From Halobacillus litoralis (GTDB lineage Bacteria > Bacillota > Bacilli > Bacillales > Halobacillaceae), in the NCBI RefSeq assembly GCF_009856415.1, contig NZ_WMEZ01000006.1, positions 124,001 through 188,000 on the forward strand: a stretch of DNA of 64,000 nucleotides, given 5' to 3'. The first letter of the stretch is position 1. Every line of letters begins with the position of its first letter. The notes beneath the pieces were generated by a model. The model ran no database searches. It had not been told where the DNA came from and worked only from the letters and a program-made list of their open reading frames with translations. Positions 44,013-52,920 of the stretch are shown piece by piece. A program made the position numbers and the translations under genes.

Positions 44013-44711
44013 TTACTTATCGACGCCAGGGAGGTGTAAACGCCTGAGCCCTCCGACGTCGAGAAGACTGAATCCAATTTTGGATAGGATCGGAAGGATG
44101 ATGAAGGCTGTGATTTCTGTTGCTTGCTGTGTCCATCCGACTCCAGAAGGTCCGATAATCCAGGCTGTCGGGTAGCAGACCCAAAAGACAGTCAAGTAAG
44201 CGGCGGTTCGCTGATAGTGTTTCTTCAGCTCAGCACCACCTTTGATTGCAATTTTTCTTAGCGGATACCAAATGATATAAAGGATGATTACTAGAGCAAC
44301 GACACCGAGAACATACCAAATGTATTTAATGGCTTCGGATGAGAAGTCGGCAATCAAACCTGTCAGAATCATAAATACGTCGGCTGCAATTAAAGCAGCG
44401 ATCAACGCTTTGTCTTTCTTTTTCTCATAAAACATGGCGGTCAAAGCGAGTGCGAGCAATAGAAGGGGTGTCGTTACTACCCAGTCCAAGTAACGGGCGA
44501 AGTATACGGTTTTATCAGGTTGTTCAAGCAACCCTTGACCTAAGGCAATCGATAAGTAAGCGGCTCCCGACCATGATGGAATAATGATCGCAATCACATA
44601 CTCATATTTTGGAACACCGCGAGGGTTACGGCTTAAATATAGGAACGTCAAGGCTCCACCCAACATGACAAACGTATAAATCCAATGCAGAGAAACAATA
44701 TAACCACTCAT
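44013..44711 (-). CDS. Microbial rhodopsin, ASR/xenorhodopsin clade (putative inward proton pump or photosensor)
   Basis: A seven-helix retinal protein of 232 residues. The Schiff-base lysine is K211 in LPILSKIGFSLLD. Helix C reads RYLDWVVTTPLLLLAL, giving R73, D76, T80 and A87 (positions 82, 85, 89, 96 of bacteriorhodopsin). The second counter-ion Asp is replaced by Pro207, and Asp218 lies seven residues after the lysine; both are signatures of Anabaena sensory rhodopsin and of xenorhodopsins, several of which pump protons inward. The N-terminus (LHWIY; SRNPRGVPKYEY; IPSWSGAAY) also closely resembles ASR. GAGGTGG precedes the ATG. No transducer or retinal synthesis gene is adjacent. Confidence 0.95.
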   Translation of the reverse strand: MSGYIVSLHWIYTFVMLGGALTFLYLSRNPRGVPKYEYVIAIIIPSWSGAAYLSIALGQGLLEQPDKTVYFARYLDWVVTTPLLLLALALTAMFYEKKKDKALIAALIAADVFMILTGLIADFSSEAIKYIWYVLGVVALVIILYIIWYPLRKIAIKGGAELKKHYQRTAAYLTVFWVCYPTAWIIGPSGVGWTQQATEITAFIILPILSKIGFSLLDVGGLRRLHLPGVDK

Positions 44712-44785
44712 CGTGCCACCTCAATCTTCAATCTAATTACCTCTCATTCTAGTCAAAAGAGTGAAGAACTAGACGTTTACAAATT

Positions 44786-44805
44786 CTGGCGTACCAGGTC
44801 TTACA
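44786..44805 (-). repeat. 20-bp motif copy upstream of the rhodopsin gene
   Basis: On the minus strand TGTAAGACCTGGTACGCCAG, 75-94 bp above the rhodopsin start, 19/20 identical to the copy after sacA. Its position suits an operator or upstream promoter element. Confidence 0.7.
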
Positions 44806-45043
44806 TAAATTCCCACCTAAGCCACAGCAAAATCACCTTGTGTTCCCGCTGAGGTTCTTTCATAAACGGGGTTTGGCCGCTTTTGTGTTTAAACTATAAA
44901 ACTGGGGCCTTATCTTTGTGTTTGCTACACGTTGTCGAATGTAAGCGCTATTCGTTACAATTTTCTTAACAGTTCAAACATTATTACTTCCATTCCACCT
45001 AACGAGCCCACTTGGTGAATCAATAGGAGAATGATGAAAGGGT
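44806..45043. other. Intergenic region between rhodopsin and put genes
   Basis: No gene is seen. It holds the put promoter and a cre-like site (listed separately). No clear promoter for the rhodopsin gene could be identified on the minus strand. Confidence 0.4.
44932..44961 (+). promoter_or_regulatory. Probable put promoter with internal cre-like site
   Basis: TTGTCG, an 18-nt spacer, then TACAAT. ATGTAAGCGCTATTC (44939-44953) in the spacer matches the cre consensus in its first eleven positions, so CcpA repression is likely. Confidence 0.55.
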
Positions 45044-45970
45044 GTGGTGATCTTGGAAGCCATCAGTAAGAACTTTTTCTTATACCTTTCCAACAATAAG
45101 TTGTTAGATCGCTTTGCTAAGCGCTTTGGCAGTAAATTTGGGGCTGACAAGATAGTAGGGGGAGAAACGTTCTCCCAGGCAATTCCATTAATACAGCAAT
45201 TGAACCATGAGGGTTTGGTCGTTACGGTTGACCATTTAGGAGAGTTTGTAGACTGTGAGGAAGAATCCAGAGACCGCGCAGGTGAATGTATCCGTTGTAT
45301 CCAACAGATTGCGAGTAACCAGCTGCAGTCGGAAGTATCTCTTAAACTGACATCGCTTGGACTGGACATCAGTCGTGAGTTGGTTATGGAGAACATGGAA
45401 CTTATTTTGAAAGAAGCCCAAAAGCATGACATTACGGTCACCATTGACATGGAAGACTCGTCACGGTGCGGGGCAACCCTTGATATTTATCAGGAATTGA
45501 AAAAAGACTACCCGAATCTGGGTACGGTCGTACAGTCGTATCTATATCGAACCGATGAGGATCTTGACCGACTGAATGAGTGCCAACCTTATCTGCGCCT
45601 TGTAAAAGGAGCCTATAAGGAGTCTGGCAAAGTCGCTTTTCCAGAAAAACATCTCGTCGACGATAATTTGAAGCATCTGATTAAGAAAAACTTGTTGAAT
45701 GGCAACTATACAGCTATTGCAAGTCACGATGACGCCATCGTCGATTACACGAAAAAGCTTGTGGAAGAGCATGACATTCCGAAAGACCGCTTTGAATTCC
45801 AAATGCTTTACGGCATGAGGAATCAAATGCAGAAAGACCTCCTTGAAGAAGGATATAAAGTGAGAGTGTATCTTCCTTATGGAGAAGATTGGTACGGGTA
45901 CTTCATGAGAAGGCTCGCCGAAAGACCAGCGAACATCGCCTTTGCATTAAAAGGTGTTTTCAGTAAATAA
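45044..45970 (+). CDS. putB: Proline dehydrogenase
   Basis: The FAD enzyme that oxidises proline to pyrroline-5-carboxylate and feeds electrons to the membrane. It has 308 residues with the monofunctional Gram-positive layout. The barrel core includes [50 protein letters not shown] and IASHDD. The flavin/proline-site motif is [14 protein letters not shown], and the tail is [22 protein letters not shown]. The GTG start is chosen on AAAGGGTGTG; a TTG two codons later is an alternative. It lies 32 bp before the P5C dehydrogenase gene. Confidence 0.96.
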   Translation: MVILEAISKNFFLYLSNNKLLDRFAKRFGSKFGADKIVGGETFSQAIPLIQQLNHEGLVVTVDHLGEFVDCEEESRDRAGECIRCIQQIASNQLQSEVSLKLTSLGLDISRELVMENMELILKEAQKHDITVTIDMEDSSRCGATLDIYQELKKDYPNLGTVVQSYLYRTDEDLDRLNECQPYLRLVKGAYKESGKVAFPEKHLVDDNLKHLIKKNLLNGNYTAIASHDDAIVDYTKKLVEEHDIPKDRFEFQMLYGMRNQMQKDLLEEGYKVRVYLPYGEDWYGYFMRRLAERPANIAFALKGVFSK

Positions 45971-46002
45971 AACTTCTACACATTAGAAAGGGGTATTTTA
46001 TC

Positions 46003-47550
46003 ATGGTCCAGCCTTATAAACACGAACCATTCACAGACTTTACAATTGAAGAAAATAAGAAAGCTTTCGAGGAAGCATTGAAGCAAGTGAAAGAAGAATT
46101 AGGGCAGCATCATGATCTTCTCATCGATGGCGATCGCATTCGCACAGACAATACGATTACCTCCACAAACCCTGCGGACACGAAGCAGGTCGTAGGTACC
46201 GTATCCAAAGCGAACGAAGACTTAGCAGAAAAAGCCGTCCAGTCAGCAGCAACTGCTTTTGAAGACTGGAGAAAATGGGATCCACGTGCTCGCGCTGAGC
46301 TATTATTCCGTGCGGCTCACATCATCCGTCGTCGTAAGCATGAATTTTCCGCCTATCTCGTGTATGAAGTAGGGAAGCCTTGGAAAGAAGCGGATGCAGA
46401 TACGGCAGAAGCGATTGATTTCCTTGAGTATTATGGACGTCAAATGATCGAACTGAAAGAAGGAAAGCCAGTTGAAAGCCGTCCGGGTGAGCAAAACCGC
46501 TACATCTATACATCTACAGGCGTTGCGGTCGTTATTCCACCTTGGAACCTTGCATTTGCCATCATGGCAGGTACAACGGTCGCTCCACTTGTCACAGGAA
46601 GCACGGTCGTCATGAAACCGGCAAGTAACAGCCCGGTTATTGCCGCGAAATTCGTAGAAGTGCTGGAAGAAGCAGGTCTACCGAAAGGTGTCTTGAACTT
46701 TGTACCAGGAAGCGGCGGAGAAGTTGGCGACTATCTTGTCGATCACCCGAAAACGGCCTTGATTTCCTTTACAGGTTCCCGTGATGTCGGAACACGTATT
46801 ATCAAGCGTGCGGCAGAAATTCAAGAAGGGCAGAATCACCTGAAGCAAGTCATCGCTGAAATGGGTGGTAAAGACACCGTCGTCGTCGATAAGGAAGCAA
46901 ATATTGAAACAGCGGTCGATGCCATCATCGTCTCTGCATTCGGATTCTCCGGTCAAAAGTGCTCTTCCGGGTCCCGCGCCGTCGTTCACGAGGATGTGTA
47001 TGACGAAGTGTTGGAAAAAGTAAAAGAACGAGCGGAACAGCTGACCGTCGGAAATGCATCGGAAGAGAACGTCTACATGGGACCAGTTGTCGATCAAGGC
47101 GCTTATGATAAGATCATGAGCTACATCGAAATCGGTAAAGAAGAAGGACGTCTCGTCACAGGAGGGAAAGGTGACGATTCGAAAGGGTACTTCATTAAGC
47201 CGACGGTCTTTGCGGATCTTGCTCCAGATTCCCGTATGCAGCAGGAAGAAATCTTCGGACCGGTTGTCTGCTTCACAAAAGCGAAGAACTTTGATGAAGC
47301 GATCGACATTGCCAACAACACAGAATACGGACTGACAGGTGCGGTCATCTCTGACAACCGTGAACATCTGGAAAAAGCGAAATACGATTTCCACGTCGGA
47401 AACTTGTACTTCAACCGTAACTGTACAGGAGCCATTGTCGGTTATCAGCCATTCGGCGGCTTCAAGATGAGTGGAACAGACTCTAAAGCTGGCGGACCTG
47501 ACTACCTAGCTCTTCACATGCAAGCGAAGACAATCTCTGAAATGTTTTAA
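46003..47550 (+). CDS. putC: L-glutamate gamma-semialdehyde (P5C) dehydrogenase
   Basis: An NAD-dependent aldehyde dehydrogenase converting the product of PutB to glutamate. It has 515 residues, the usual length of RocA/PutC. The NAD fold contains [11 protein letters not shown]. The catalytic Glu lies in [13 protein letters not shown] and the catalytic Cys in [16 protein letters not shown]. The oxyanion Asn is in [11 protein letters not shown]. The late motif EIFGPVVCF is present. It forms an operon with putB. It could be called rocA, but the proline context favours putC. Confidence 0.96.
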   Translation: MVQPYKHEPFTDFTIEENKKAFEEALKQVKEELGQHHDLLIDGDRIRTDNTITSTNPADTKQVVGTVSKANEDLAEKAVQSAATAFEDWRKWDPRARAELLFRAAHIIRRRKHEFSAYLVYEVGKPWKEADADTAEAIDFLEYYGRQMIELKEGKPVESRPGEQNRYIYTSTGVAVVIPPWNLAFAIMAGTTVAPLVTGSTVVMKPASNSPVIAAKFVEVLEEAGLPKGVLNFVPGSGGEVGDYLVDHPKTALISFTGSRDVGTRIIKRAAEIQEGQNHLKQVIAEMGGKDTVVVDKEANIETAVDAIIVSAFGFSGQKCSSGSRAVVHEDVYDEVLEKVKERAEQLTVGNASEENVYMGPVVDQGAYDKIMSYIEIGKEEGRLVTGGKGDDSKGYFIKPTVFADLAPDSRMQQEEIFGPVVCFTKAKNFDEAIDIANNTEYGLTGAVISDNREHLEKAKYDFHVGNLYFNRNCTGAIVGYQPFGGFKMSGTDSKAGGPDYLALHMQAKTISEMF

Positions 47551-47561
47551 AAAAGCCTAAG

Positions 47562-47590
47562 GCTCTCCCAAACTTGGGAGAGCTTTTTTC
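47562..47590 (+). terminator. Intrinsic terminator of the putBC operon
   Basis: GCTCTCCC-N6-GGGAGAGC is followed by TTTTTT. Confidence 0.92.
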
Positions 47591-47760
47591 ATAGAAAAGC
47601 ATCGTTCTGCTTACCGTATGATACTCGGCGGGAGCAGGAAGACGATTCGATCACCTATTACTTAATTGAACGAAAGAACAACATGAGAGTTATTCAAGAT
47701 GCCTTAGATATATTTCTTTTTCTTTCCATCCACAACCGATATAATGGAGGGTAACGATAC

Positions 47761-49065
47761 ATGACATTCAACCTACTCGGAAAGGTCAGGATTCCTATGG
47801 AAGTCAAAGAATTGATCCTTCAGGCAGAAGATATTCATAAGGCGACAGAGCTGATCAGTTCGAAGTTGAAGAAGCCTGTCATTATTGAAAATAAAAATTT
47901 CGAATTGATCTCTTATAGTTCAACGTTCGATGATTTCGATCAGACCCAGCAGAAAACGATCCTTTCGAAAAAATGCCCGATCTTCATCATTGATCGTTTA
48001 AAGAAAGAAGGCATTGTTACTCGTCTGGAAAAACAATCGGATCCTATCCGCATCCATCCCATGGAGGACCTTGGCTTTCAACAGCGTGTCGTCATTGCGG
48101 CCAAGCACCTTGGGCATACACTTGGGTACGTATGGGTTCAGGAGTCGGAACAATCCTTGAACGCAGAGGATATGGAATTTTTAGGGGAGATCACGAGTCA
48201 TCTCGGGAAGTTGATCTATGATCAATTTATGAAAGAGAACGCCAAAGAAGGACGTAAAGAGGAGCTTCTCTGGCAGCTGCTTCATCATGAATATGCAAGC
48301 GAAAGTCAGTTTCGTCATGATGCTTCTCTCGCTCAACTTAAGATCCCGGATCGATTTTCACTCGTTGTTTTTTCAGTGACTGCTCCTCAGTACAAGTCGA
48401 TGCTGGATGATTTGGAAAACACGGTTAACCGTTTCCGTACGAACCGCCACCTGTATTATTTGAAAACCGAATTTCAGTTGATTCTGTTCATTGAAGGAAG
48501 AGAATCTGACCGCTTTTCATCAAGGGATATCGCCCGTGACCTCATTGATGTCGTCAAAGTGGAAACAGGCGAGGAAGATTTTTATCATTTCCTTATTGGT
48601 GTCGGGAAAGAATACACGAAGATCTATTATATGCGAAAAAGTTTCCTCGAAGCTTTGGAAGTCATCGAAACTGCAAACTTCATCAGCCCGCGTCCTGAAA
48701 CGATGCCGCGCGAGTTTTCCAAACTTGGTCTGTACCGATACTTAGCGGCGTTGTACGAAAAAAACAGTTCGGAAGATTACTACAGTGAAGATTTGCTGAC
48801 GTTGATCAACAATGACACGACAAAGCAGACGGATCTCCTTTTCACACTGGAAGCGTACCTTGCGAATAATGGAAAAGGGAAACAGACAGCGAATGAATTA
48901 TTCATTCATCCTAATACGTTGAATTACAGGATTAAGCAAATCCAGGAACTAACGAACATCGATTTCTCTGACTTCAATATGAAAGCCTACTTATATACCG
49001 AGCTATTGTTACTGAATAATGTAGACAGCTACTATCAACGCTACAAAGCCGCGTTGCAAAAATAA
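47761..49065 (+). CDS. putR: PucR/CdaR-family activator of proline catabolism
   Basis: A 434-residue regulator resembling B. subtilis PutR. The N-terminal part (about 13-145) is a PAS/GAF-like sensor. The middle carries the PucR domain. The C-terminal helix-turn-helix (HTH_30) is NGKGKQTANELFIHPNTLNYRIKQIQELTNID. It probably senses proline and activates putBC just upstream. GGAGGG lies 9 nt before the ATG and TATAAT just above that, so it has its own promoter. A proline permease (putP) is not adjacent, unlike in B. subtilis. Confidence 0.88.
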   Translation: MTFNLLGKVRIPMEVKELILQAEDIHKATELISSKLKKPVIIENKNFELISYSSTFDDFDQTQQKTILSKKCPIFIIDRLKKEGIVTRLEKQSDPIRIHPMEDLGFQQRVVIAAKHLGHTLGYVWVQESEQSLNAEDMEFLGEITSHLGKLIYDQFMKENAKEGRKEELLWQLLHHEYASESQFRHDASLAQLKIPDRFSLVVFSVTAPQYKSMLDDLENTVNRFRTNRHLYYLKTEFQLILFIEGRESDRFSSRDIARDLIDVVKVETGEEDFYHFLIGVGKEYTKIYYMRKSFLEALEVIETANFISPRPETMPREFSKLGLYRYLAALYEKNSSEDYYSEDLLTLINNDTTKQTDLLFTLEAYLANNGKGKQTANELFIHPNTLNYRIKQIQELTNIDFSDFNMKAYLYTELLLLNNVDSYYQRYKAALQK

Positions 49066-49099
49066 AAGGAGGAGGCATCATCATGCCTCCTCCTTTTTC
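49064..49099. terminator. Bidirectional intrinsic terminator
   Basis: AAAAGGAGGAGGCAT-N4-ATGCCTCCTCCTTTT lies between the converging putR and oxidoreductase genes. Confidence 0.92.
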
Positions 49100-50749
49100 T
49101 TATGCCTGTACGGCACTTTCGTACGTTTTGTAACCACCGCTCAAGTTCTTGGCTTGATAACCGTTGTGTGTAAGGATTCTTGTTGCCAAATAGCCTCTTA
49201 AACCAACTTGGCAGTGTACATAAACAGGGCGGTCCTTCGGCAGTTCATTCAATCGGTCCCGTAATTCTCCTAAAGGAAGATTGATGGACCCATCAATGGC
49301 TCCGTTTTCCCTCTCCTTCGGTTCTCTGACATCCACAATGATTTCCCCTTTTGCAAGGAGGTCCGCTACTTCGTGGTAGTGAAAAACGGATACCTCACCA
49401 TCCATGACATTGGAGGCTACGTAACCAGCCATGTTGACAGGGTCTTTGGCAGAGGAATACGGAGGGGCGTAGGCCAACTCCAAATCTGCCAGATCCGTTA
49501 CTTTCAACTCTCCTTTGATGGCGGTCGCGATCACATCGATTCTTTTCTCTACCCCTTTTATTCCGACACCTTGGGCCCCTAGTATTTTTCCTGTGTTCGG
49601 ATCGAACAGCAACTTTAAGGATAACGGGCTTCCGCCAGGATAATAGGAAGCGTTTGAGGACGGATGAATATGGATGGCTTCATATTCTTTTTGAAGACCC
49701 TTCAAAAGTTTTTCGTTATTTCCGGTAGTCGCGACGGTAAGGTCGAAAATTTTTGCTACAGATGTTCCCAGTGTACCTGAATAGGCGACGGGTTGACCGT
49801 GGATGTGGTCGGCAACCAAACGCCCTTGCCGATTGGCCGGCCAGGCAAGGGGAATCATCGCAGGGGTTTTCTGGATATAATCTTTGACTTCAATCGCATC
49901 TCCGATTGCATAAATGTTCTCATCCTTCGTTTGAAGGTGTTCATTAACGAGGATGCCGCCACGGGCTCCGATATCGAGGTCCGCCTTTTTAGCAAGGTCG
50001 TTTTCGGGTTGGACACCAATGGATAAGATCGTTAAATCACTCGCAATGGAACGGCCGCTCCGTAAAAGGATCTTTTTTCCCTGGTCTTTAAATGCCTGGA
50101 CGCCGTCATTGAAGATCAAGTTCACCCCATGAGTTTTCAACTCCTTATTTACCATCGTCGCCATTTCATAATCAAGCGGGGCCATCACCTGGCTGCCAAG
50201 TTCCACAATCGTTACTTGTACGCCCCGATGGACAAGGTTTTCAGCCATTTCCAAACCGATAAAACCGCCACCTATAATGACGGCATGTTCAGGTGCTTTT
50301 TCGTCCACCCACGTTTTAATCTTATCCGTATCAGGGACTGTACGTAGAGTGAACAGATTTTCAGCTTCTTGTAATCCTTCAAAAGGTGGAACAATAGGCT
50401 TTGCACCAGGAGATAAAATGAGCGTATCGTACGTTTCCTCATACGTTTCTCCTGTATCCACTTTGCGAATGGTGAGCGATTGCTTCTCCCGGTCGATCGT
50501 TGTGGCTTCACTAAGGGTGCGGATATCGAGATTGAATTTTTTTGACATGCCTTCCACTGTTTGAACAAGGAGTCGGTCTCGGTCGGTGATTACTTCTCCT
50601 ATATAATAGGGTAACCCGCAGTTCGCAAAAGAAATGTAAGGTCCTTTTTCAATCATGATGATTTCGTTTTCTTCACTCAGGCGTCTTAACCTGGCTGCAG
50701 CAGTTGCACCGCCGGCTACACCGCCTGCAATGATAATCTTTTTTGACAT
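49100..50749 (-). CDS. CoA-disulfide reductase with C-terminal rhodanese domain (CoADR-RHD)
   Basis: A flavoprotein of 549 residues. The FAD fold is IIIAGGVAGGATAAARLRR. The redox cysteine is C44 in SFANCGLPYYIG. The NAD(P)H fold is AVIIGGGFIGLEMAENL. The dimerisation domain is about 330-445. A fused rhodanese domain (about 465-549) has the active cysteine in VYVHCQVGLRGY. CoADR-RHD enzymes reduce CoA persulfide/disulfide and polysulfide, keeping CoA thiols reduced and detoxifying sulfane sulfur. The start is the ATG 6 nt after AGAGG. A CsoR/CstR-like operator lies in its promoter. Confidence 0.92.
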   Translation of the reverse strand: MSKKIIIAGGVAGGATAAARLRRLSEENEIIMIEKGPYISFANCGLPYYIGEVITDRDRLLVQTVEGMSKKFNLDIRTLSEATTIDREKQSLTIRKVDTGETYEETYDTLILSPGAKPIVPPFEGLQEAENLFTLRTVPDTDKIKTWVDEKAPEHAVIIGGGFIGLEMAENLVHRGVQVTIVELGSQVMAPLDYEMATMVNKELKTHGVNLIFNDGVQAFKDQGKKILLRSGRSIASDLTILSIGVQPENDLAKKADLDIGARGGILVNEHLQTKDENIYAIGDAIEVKDYIQKTPAMIPLAWPANRQGRLVADHIHGQPVAYSGTLGTSVAKIFDLTVATTGNNEKLLKGLQKEYEAIHIHPSSNASYYPGGSPLSLKLLFDPNTGKILGAQGVGIKGVEKRIDVIATAIKGELKVTDLADLELAYAPPYSSAKDPVNMAGYVASNVMDGEVSVFHYHEVADLLAKGEIIVDVREPKERENGAIDGSINLPLGELRDRLNELPKDRPVYVHCQVGLRGYLATRILTHNGYQAKNLSGGYKTYESAVQA

Positions 50750-50830
50750 CATAATCCTCTCCTCCCCACTTTTGTGAAGGTGTTCACAAAAGGTCTTACC
50801 CATAGTTTACTCTGAGTTCTGTTAAAATAC

Positions 50831-50852
50831 AATATACCCCTGTGTGTATATT
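50831..50852. promoter_or_regulatory. CstR/CsoR-like operator upstream of CoADR-RHD
   Basis: A dyad whose core ATACCCCTGTGTGTAT resembles the CstR persulfide-sensor site ATACCC-N4-GGGTAT with one arm mismatch. It overlaps the probable minus-strand promoter. Confidence 0.5.
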
Positions 50853-50948
50853 TTGTGACAGGATGATCCCAACAAAAAATGAGGATTCGTGCATGAGGGG
50901 GTTTTGACGTTGTAAGATAAAGATAGTGGAAAAAGGAGATGGTGATCG

Positions 50949-51299
50949 ATGGTAGATGAAAGAAAGCTCATACAGCAGCATTTAGCCAATGAACGCACCT
51001 ATTTAGCTTGGATTCGGACAAGTATCGCCCTTGTCGGAATTGGGTTTTTAGCTACGACGGTCCACATTTCAGCCCTTCCGACGGCAGGGGATATGGCGAA
51101 TAGTCTGGCTATGCTCGTCAGTATTTCCTCGTTGTTTCTTGGCGTGATGACGATTATCGGTGCGACGGTGAATTATTACCATACACGGAAGAATATCAAT
51201 GAGAACCGCTTTGTATCTTCACACCGAATTATTGTCTATATGACATCTGTGGCCTTTTTACTGTTTTTACTGGTGACCACGTATTTATTTTTCGTATAA
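50949..51299 (+). CDS. DUF202 (YidH-type) inner membrane protein
   Basis: A 116-residue protein. The DUF202 signature opens it: LANERTYLAWIRTSIALVGIGF. Three transmembrane helices follow, about 20-42, 48-72 and 92-115. The function is unknown in the family. It is divergent from the CoA-disulfide reductase gene, with about 200 bp and the CstR-like dyad between. GGAGATGGTG precedes the ATG. Confidence 0.88.
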   Translation: MVDERKLIQQHLANERTYLAWIRTSIALVGIGFLATTVHISALPTAGDMANSLAMLVSISSLFLGVMTIIGATVNYYHTRKNINENRFVSSHRIIVYMTSVAFLLFLLVTTYLFFV

Positions 51300-51311
51300 T
51301 TCCCTCTACAA

Positions 51312-51345
51312 GAAAAAAGCCTCGCTGTCCTTTCAGCGAGGCTTT
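51312..51345. terminator. Bidirectional intrinsic terminator
   Basis: AAAGCCTCGCTG-N6-CAGCGAGGCTTT lies between the converging DUF202 and MFS genes. Confidence 0.88.
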
Positions 51346-51360
51346 CCTTGTGTAGAATTT

Positions 51361-52758
51361 TTATGCGTTACTGAACTCTCCTTCATCCGGACGGGATTTT
51401 TTAATGAAAAAGGCCATGATGAAACCGGCAACGGCAAAGATTCCAGCCACGACAAAGGAGACATTCACTCCATGAATCAGACCTGTCACCCCTTCAGAAG
51501 GAATGGTCTGGCTCGTCATCACAGAAACGAGCATGGCCGTTCCAACGGCTCCGGATACTTGGCGCATCGTATTGTTCATGGCTGTTCCGTGTGGCATCAA
51601 ATGTTGTGGCAGTTGGTTAAGTCCTGCTGTTGTCACAGGCATCATCACCATAGCAATTCCGAACATACGTACACAATTGACGAGAGCCAGATATAGAAAT
51701 GTCGTCGATGGATCCAGGTTCGTAAACAGGAATGTAGAAACCGTGAGCAGTCCGAGCCCGATAATGGCAAGCCAACGCGCACCGAACTTATCAAAAAGAC
51801 GGCCGGTGATCGGGTTCATAATTCCCATTAACAATGCGCCAGGCAACAGCATCAACCCTGACTCGAAGGCTGTGAATCCTAGCATGTCCTGCATGAGAAT
51901 CGGCAAAATGACGGCTCCGCCGATCATTGAAATAAAAACAATCATTCCGAGTGCGGTCGTGAGGGTGAAGATTTTATATTTGAAAATACGGAATTCCAAA
52001 ATCGGTTTTTCCAATTTCATCTGGCGGGTGATGAAAAGCGTCAACGTGACCGCTCCGACAGCTAAAGAAAGGAGTACCTCTTGACTTAAAAAGCTGGCAC
52101 TACCGGCAACACTGAATCCATATAAAATTCCGCCGAAACCGAACGTAGACAGGATGATGGAGATCGGATCGACTTTCGGGAACGTTTGCTTCGTTACATT
52201 TTTCAATATGAAGTAAGCCACAATCAAGTCTGCAATCGCAATCGGCAAAATAACGAAGAACAAGCTTCTCCATGGGAACTGTTCGACAAGCCAGCCGGAC
52301 AATGTCGGTCCGATGGCTGGTGCAAAAGCGATGACAAGCCCGAACATACCCATCGCTGATCCTCTTTTTTCAATAGGGAAAACGAGAAACATAATCGTCT
52401 GCATTAAAGGGAGAATAATACCTGCCCCAGAGGCCTGCAAAACTCTTCCTGTTAATAGAATTGAAAAGTTAGGGGCTATACCGCAAACAAGTGTACCGAA
52501 AGCAAATAATCCTACGGCTGTCATGAAGAGACCTCTCGTAGAAAAACGTTCAATTAAAAAAGCTGTTATAGGGATCATGATTCCGTTCACTAACATAAAG
52601 ATCGACTGCAACCATTGCGCTGTATTCGCATCCAAATTCAAATCGGCCATAATGTGAGGGAGGGCTGTAGCTAACAGGGTTTGATTCAATATGGCTACAA
52701 AAGCGCCCGATATGAGTACGATCATTAAGGGGACGCGGTTAATTTCTTGAGATGACAT
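51361..52758 (-). CDS. DHA2-family MFS multidrug transporter (EmrB/QacA/LmrB-like)
   Basis: A 465-residue drug:proton antiporter with 13-14 predicted helices. The opening helix holds AILNQTLLATALPHIMADLNLD, a variant of the DHA2 signature (D1 position replaced by N: LNQT rather than LDxT). This is the form seen in LmrB-type pumps. Motif C-like GRVLQASGAGIILPLMQT and SAMGMFGLVIAFAPAIGPTLSGWL are present. It likely gives resistance to lipophilic drugs. No regulator is adjacent. Confidence 0.9.
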   Translation of the reverse strand: MSSQEINRVPLMIVLISGAFVAILNQTLLATALPHIMADLNLDANTAQWLQSIFMLVNGIMIPITAFLIERFSTRGLFMTAVGLFAFGTLVCGIAPNFSILLTGRVLQASGAGIILPLMQTIMFLVFPIEKRGSAMGMFGLVIAFAPAIGPTLSGWLVEQFPWRSLFFVILPIAIADLIVAYFILKNVTKQTFPKVDPISIILSTFGFGGILYGFSVAGSASFLSQEVLLSLAVGAVTLTLFITRQMKLEKPILEFRIFKYKIFTLTTALGMIVFISMIGGAVILPILMQDMLGFTAFESGLMLLPGALLMGIMNPITGRLFDKFGARWLAIIGLGLLTVSTFLFTNLDPSTTFLYLALVNCVRMFGIAMVMMPVTTAGLNQLPQHLMPHGTAMNNTMRQVSGAVGTAMLVSVMTSQTIPSEGVTGLIHGVNVSFVVAGIFAVAGFIMAFFIKKSRPDEGEFSNA

Positions 52759-52882
52759 ATTTTAACCTTCTTTCTAAAATACTTAGGGAACTAATAAAAT
52801 ATCATACCATATGAAAGGTTATTTGTTCAGTATCCTGCATATAATTACTGTTGGAAAATTAGGTGGCTAAGATTAAATTGCG

Positions 52883-52918
52883 AAAAAACAACGCCTGCTT
52901 ATGCGCAGACGTTGTTTT
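52883..52918 (-). terminator. Intrinsic terminator of the gltS-like gene
   Basis: AACAACG(C)CTGC with GCAG(A)CGTTGTT. The minus strand exits into a TTTTTT run. Confidence 0.82.
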
Positions 52919-52920
52919 GC

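Noticed and set aside
44712-44785. Sigma-A or sigma-B promoter for the rhodopsin gene
   Set aside because: TTGACT and TAGATT occur at 15-nt spacing and TAGAAT lacks a -35; none is convincing, so no promoter was annotated.
46678-47394. Long 238-codon frame antisense to the P5C dehydrogenase gene
   Set aside because: It is a codon-bias shadow of a well-supported gene; the Cys/Phe-rich sequence has no domain.
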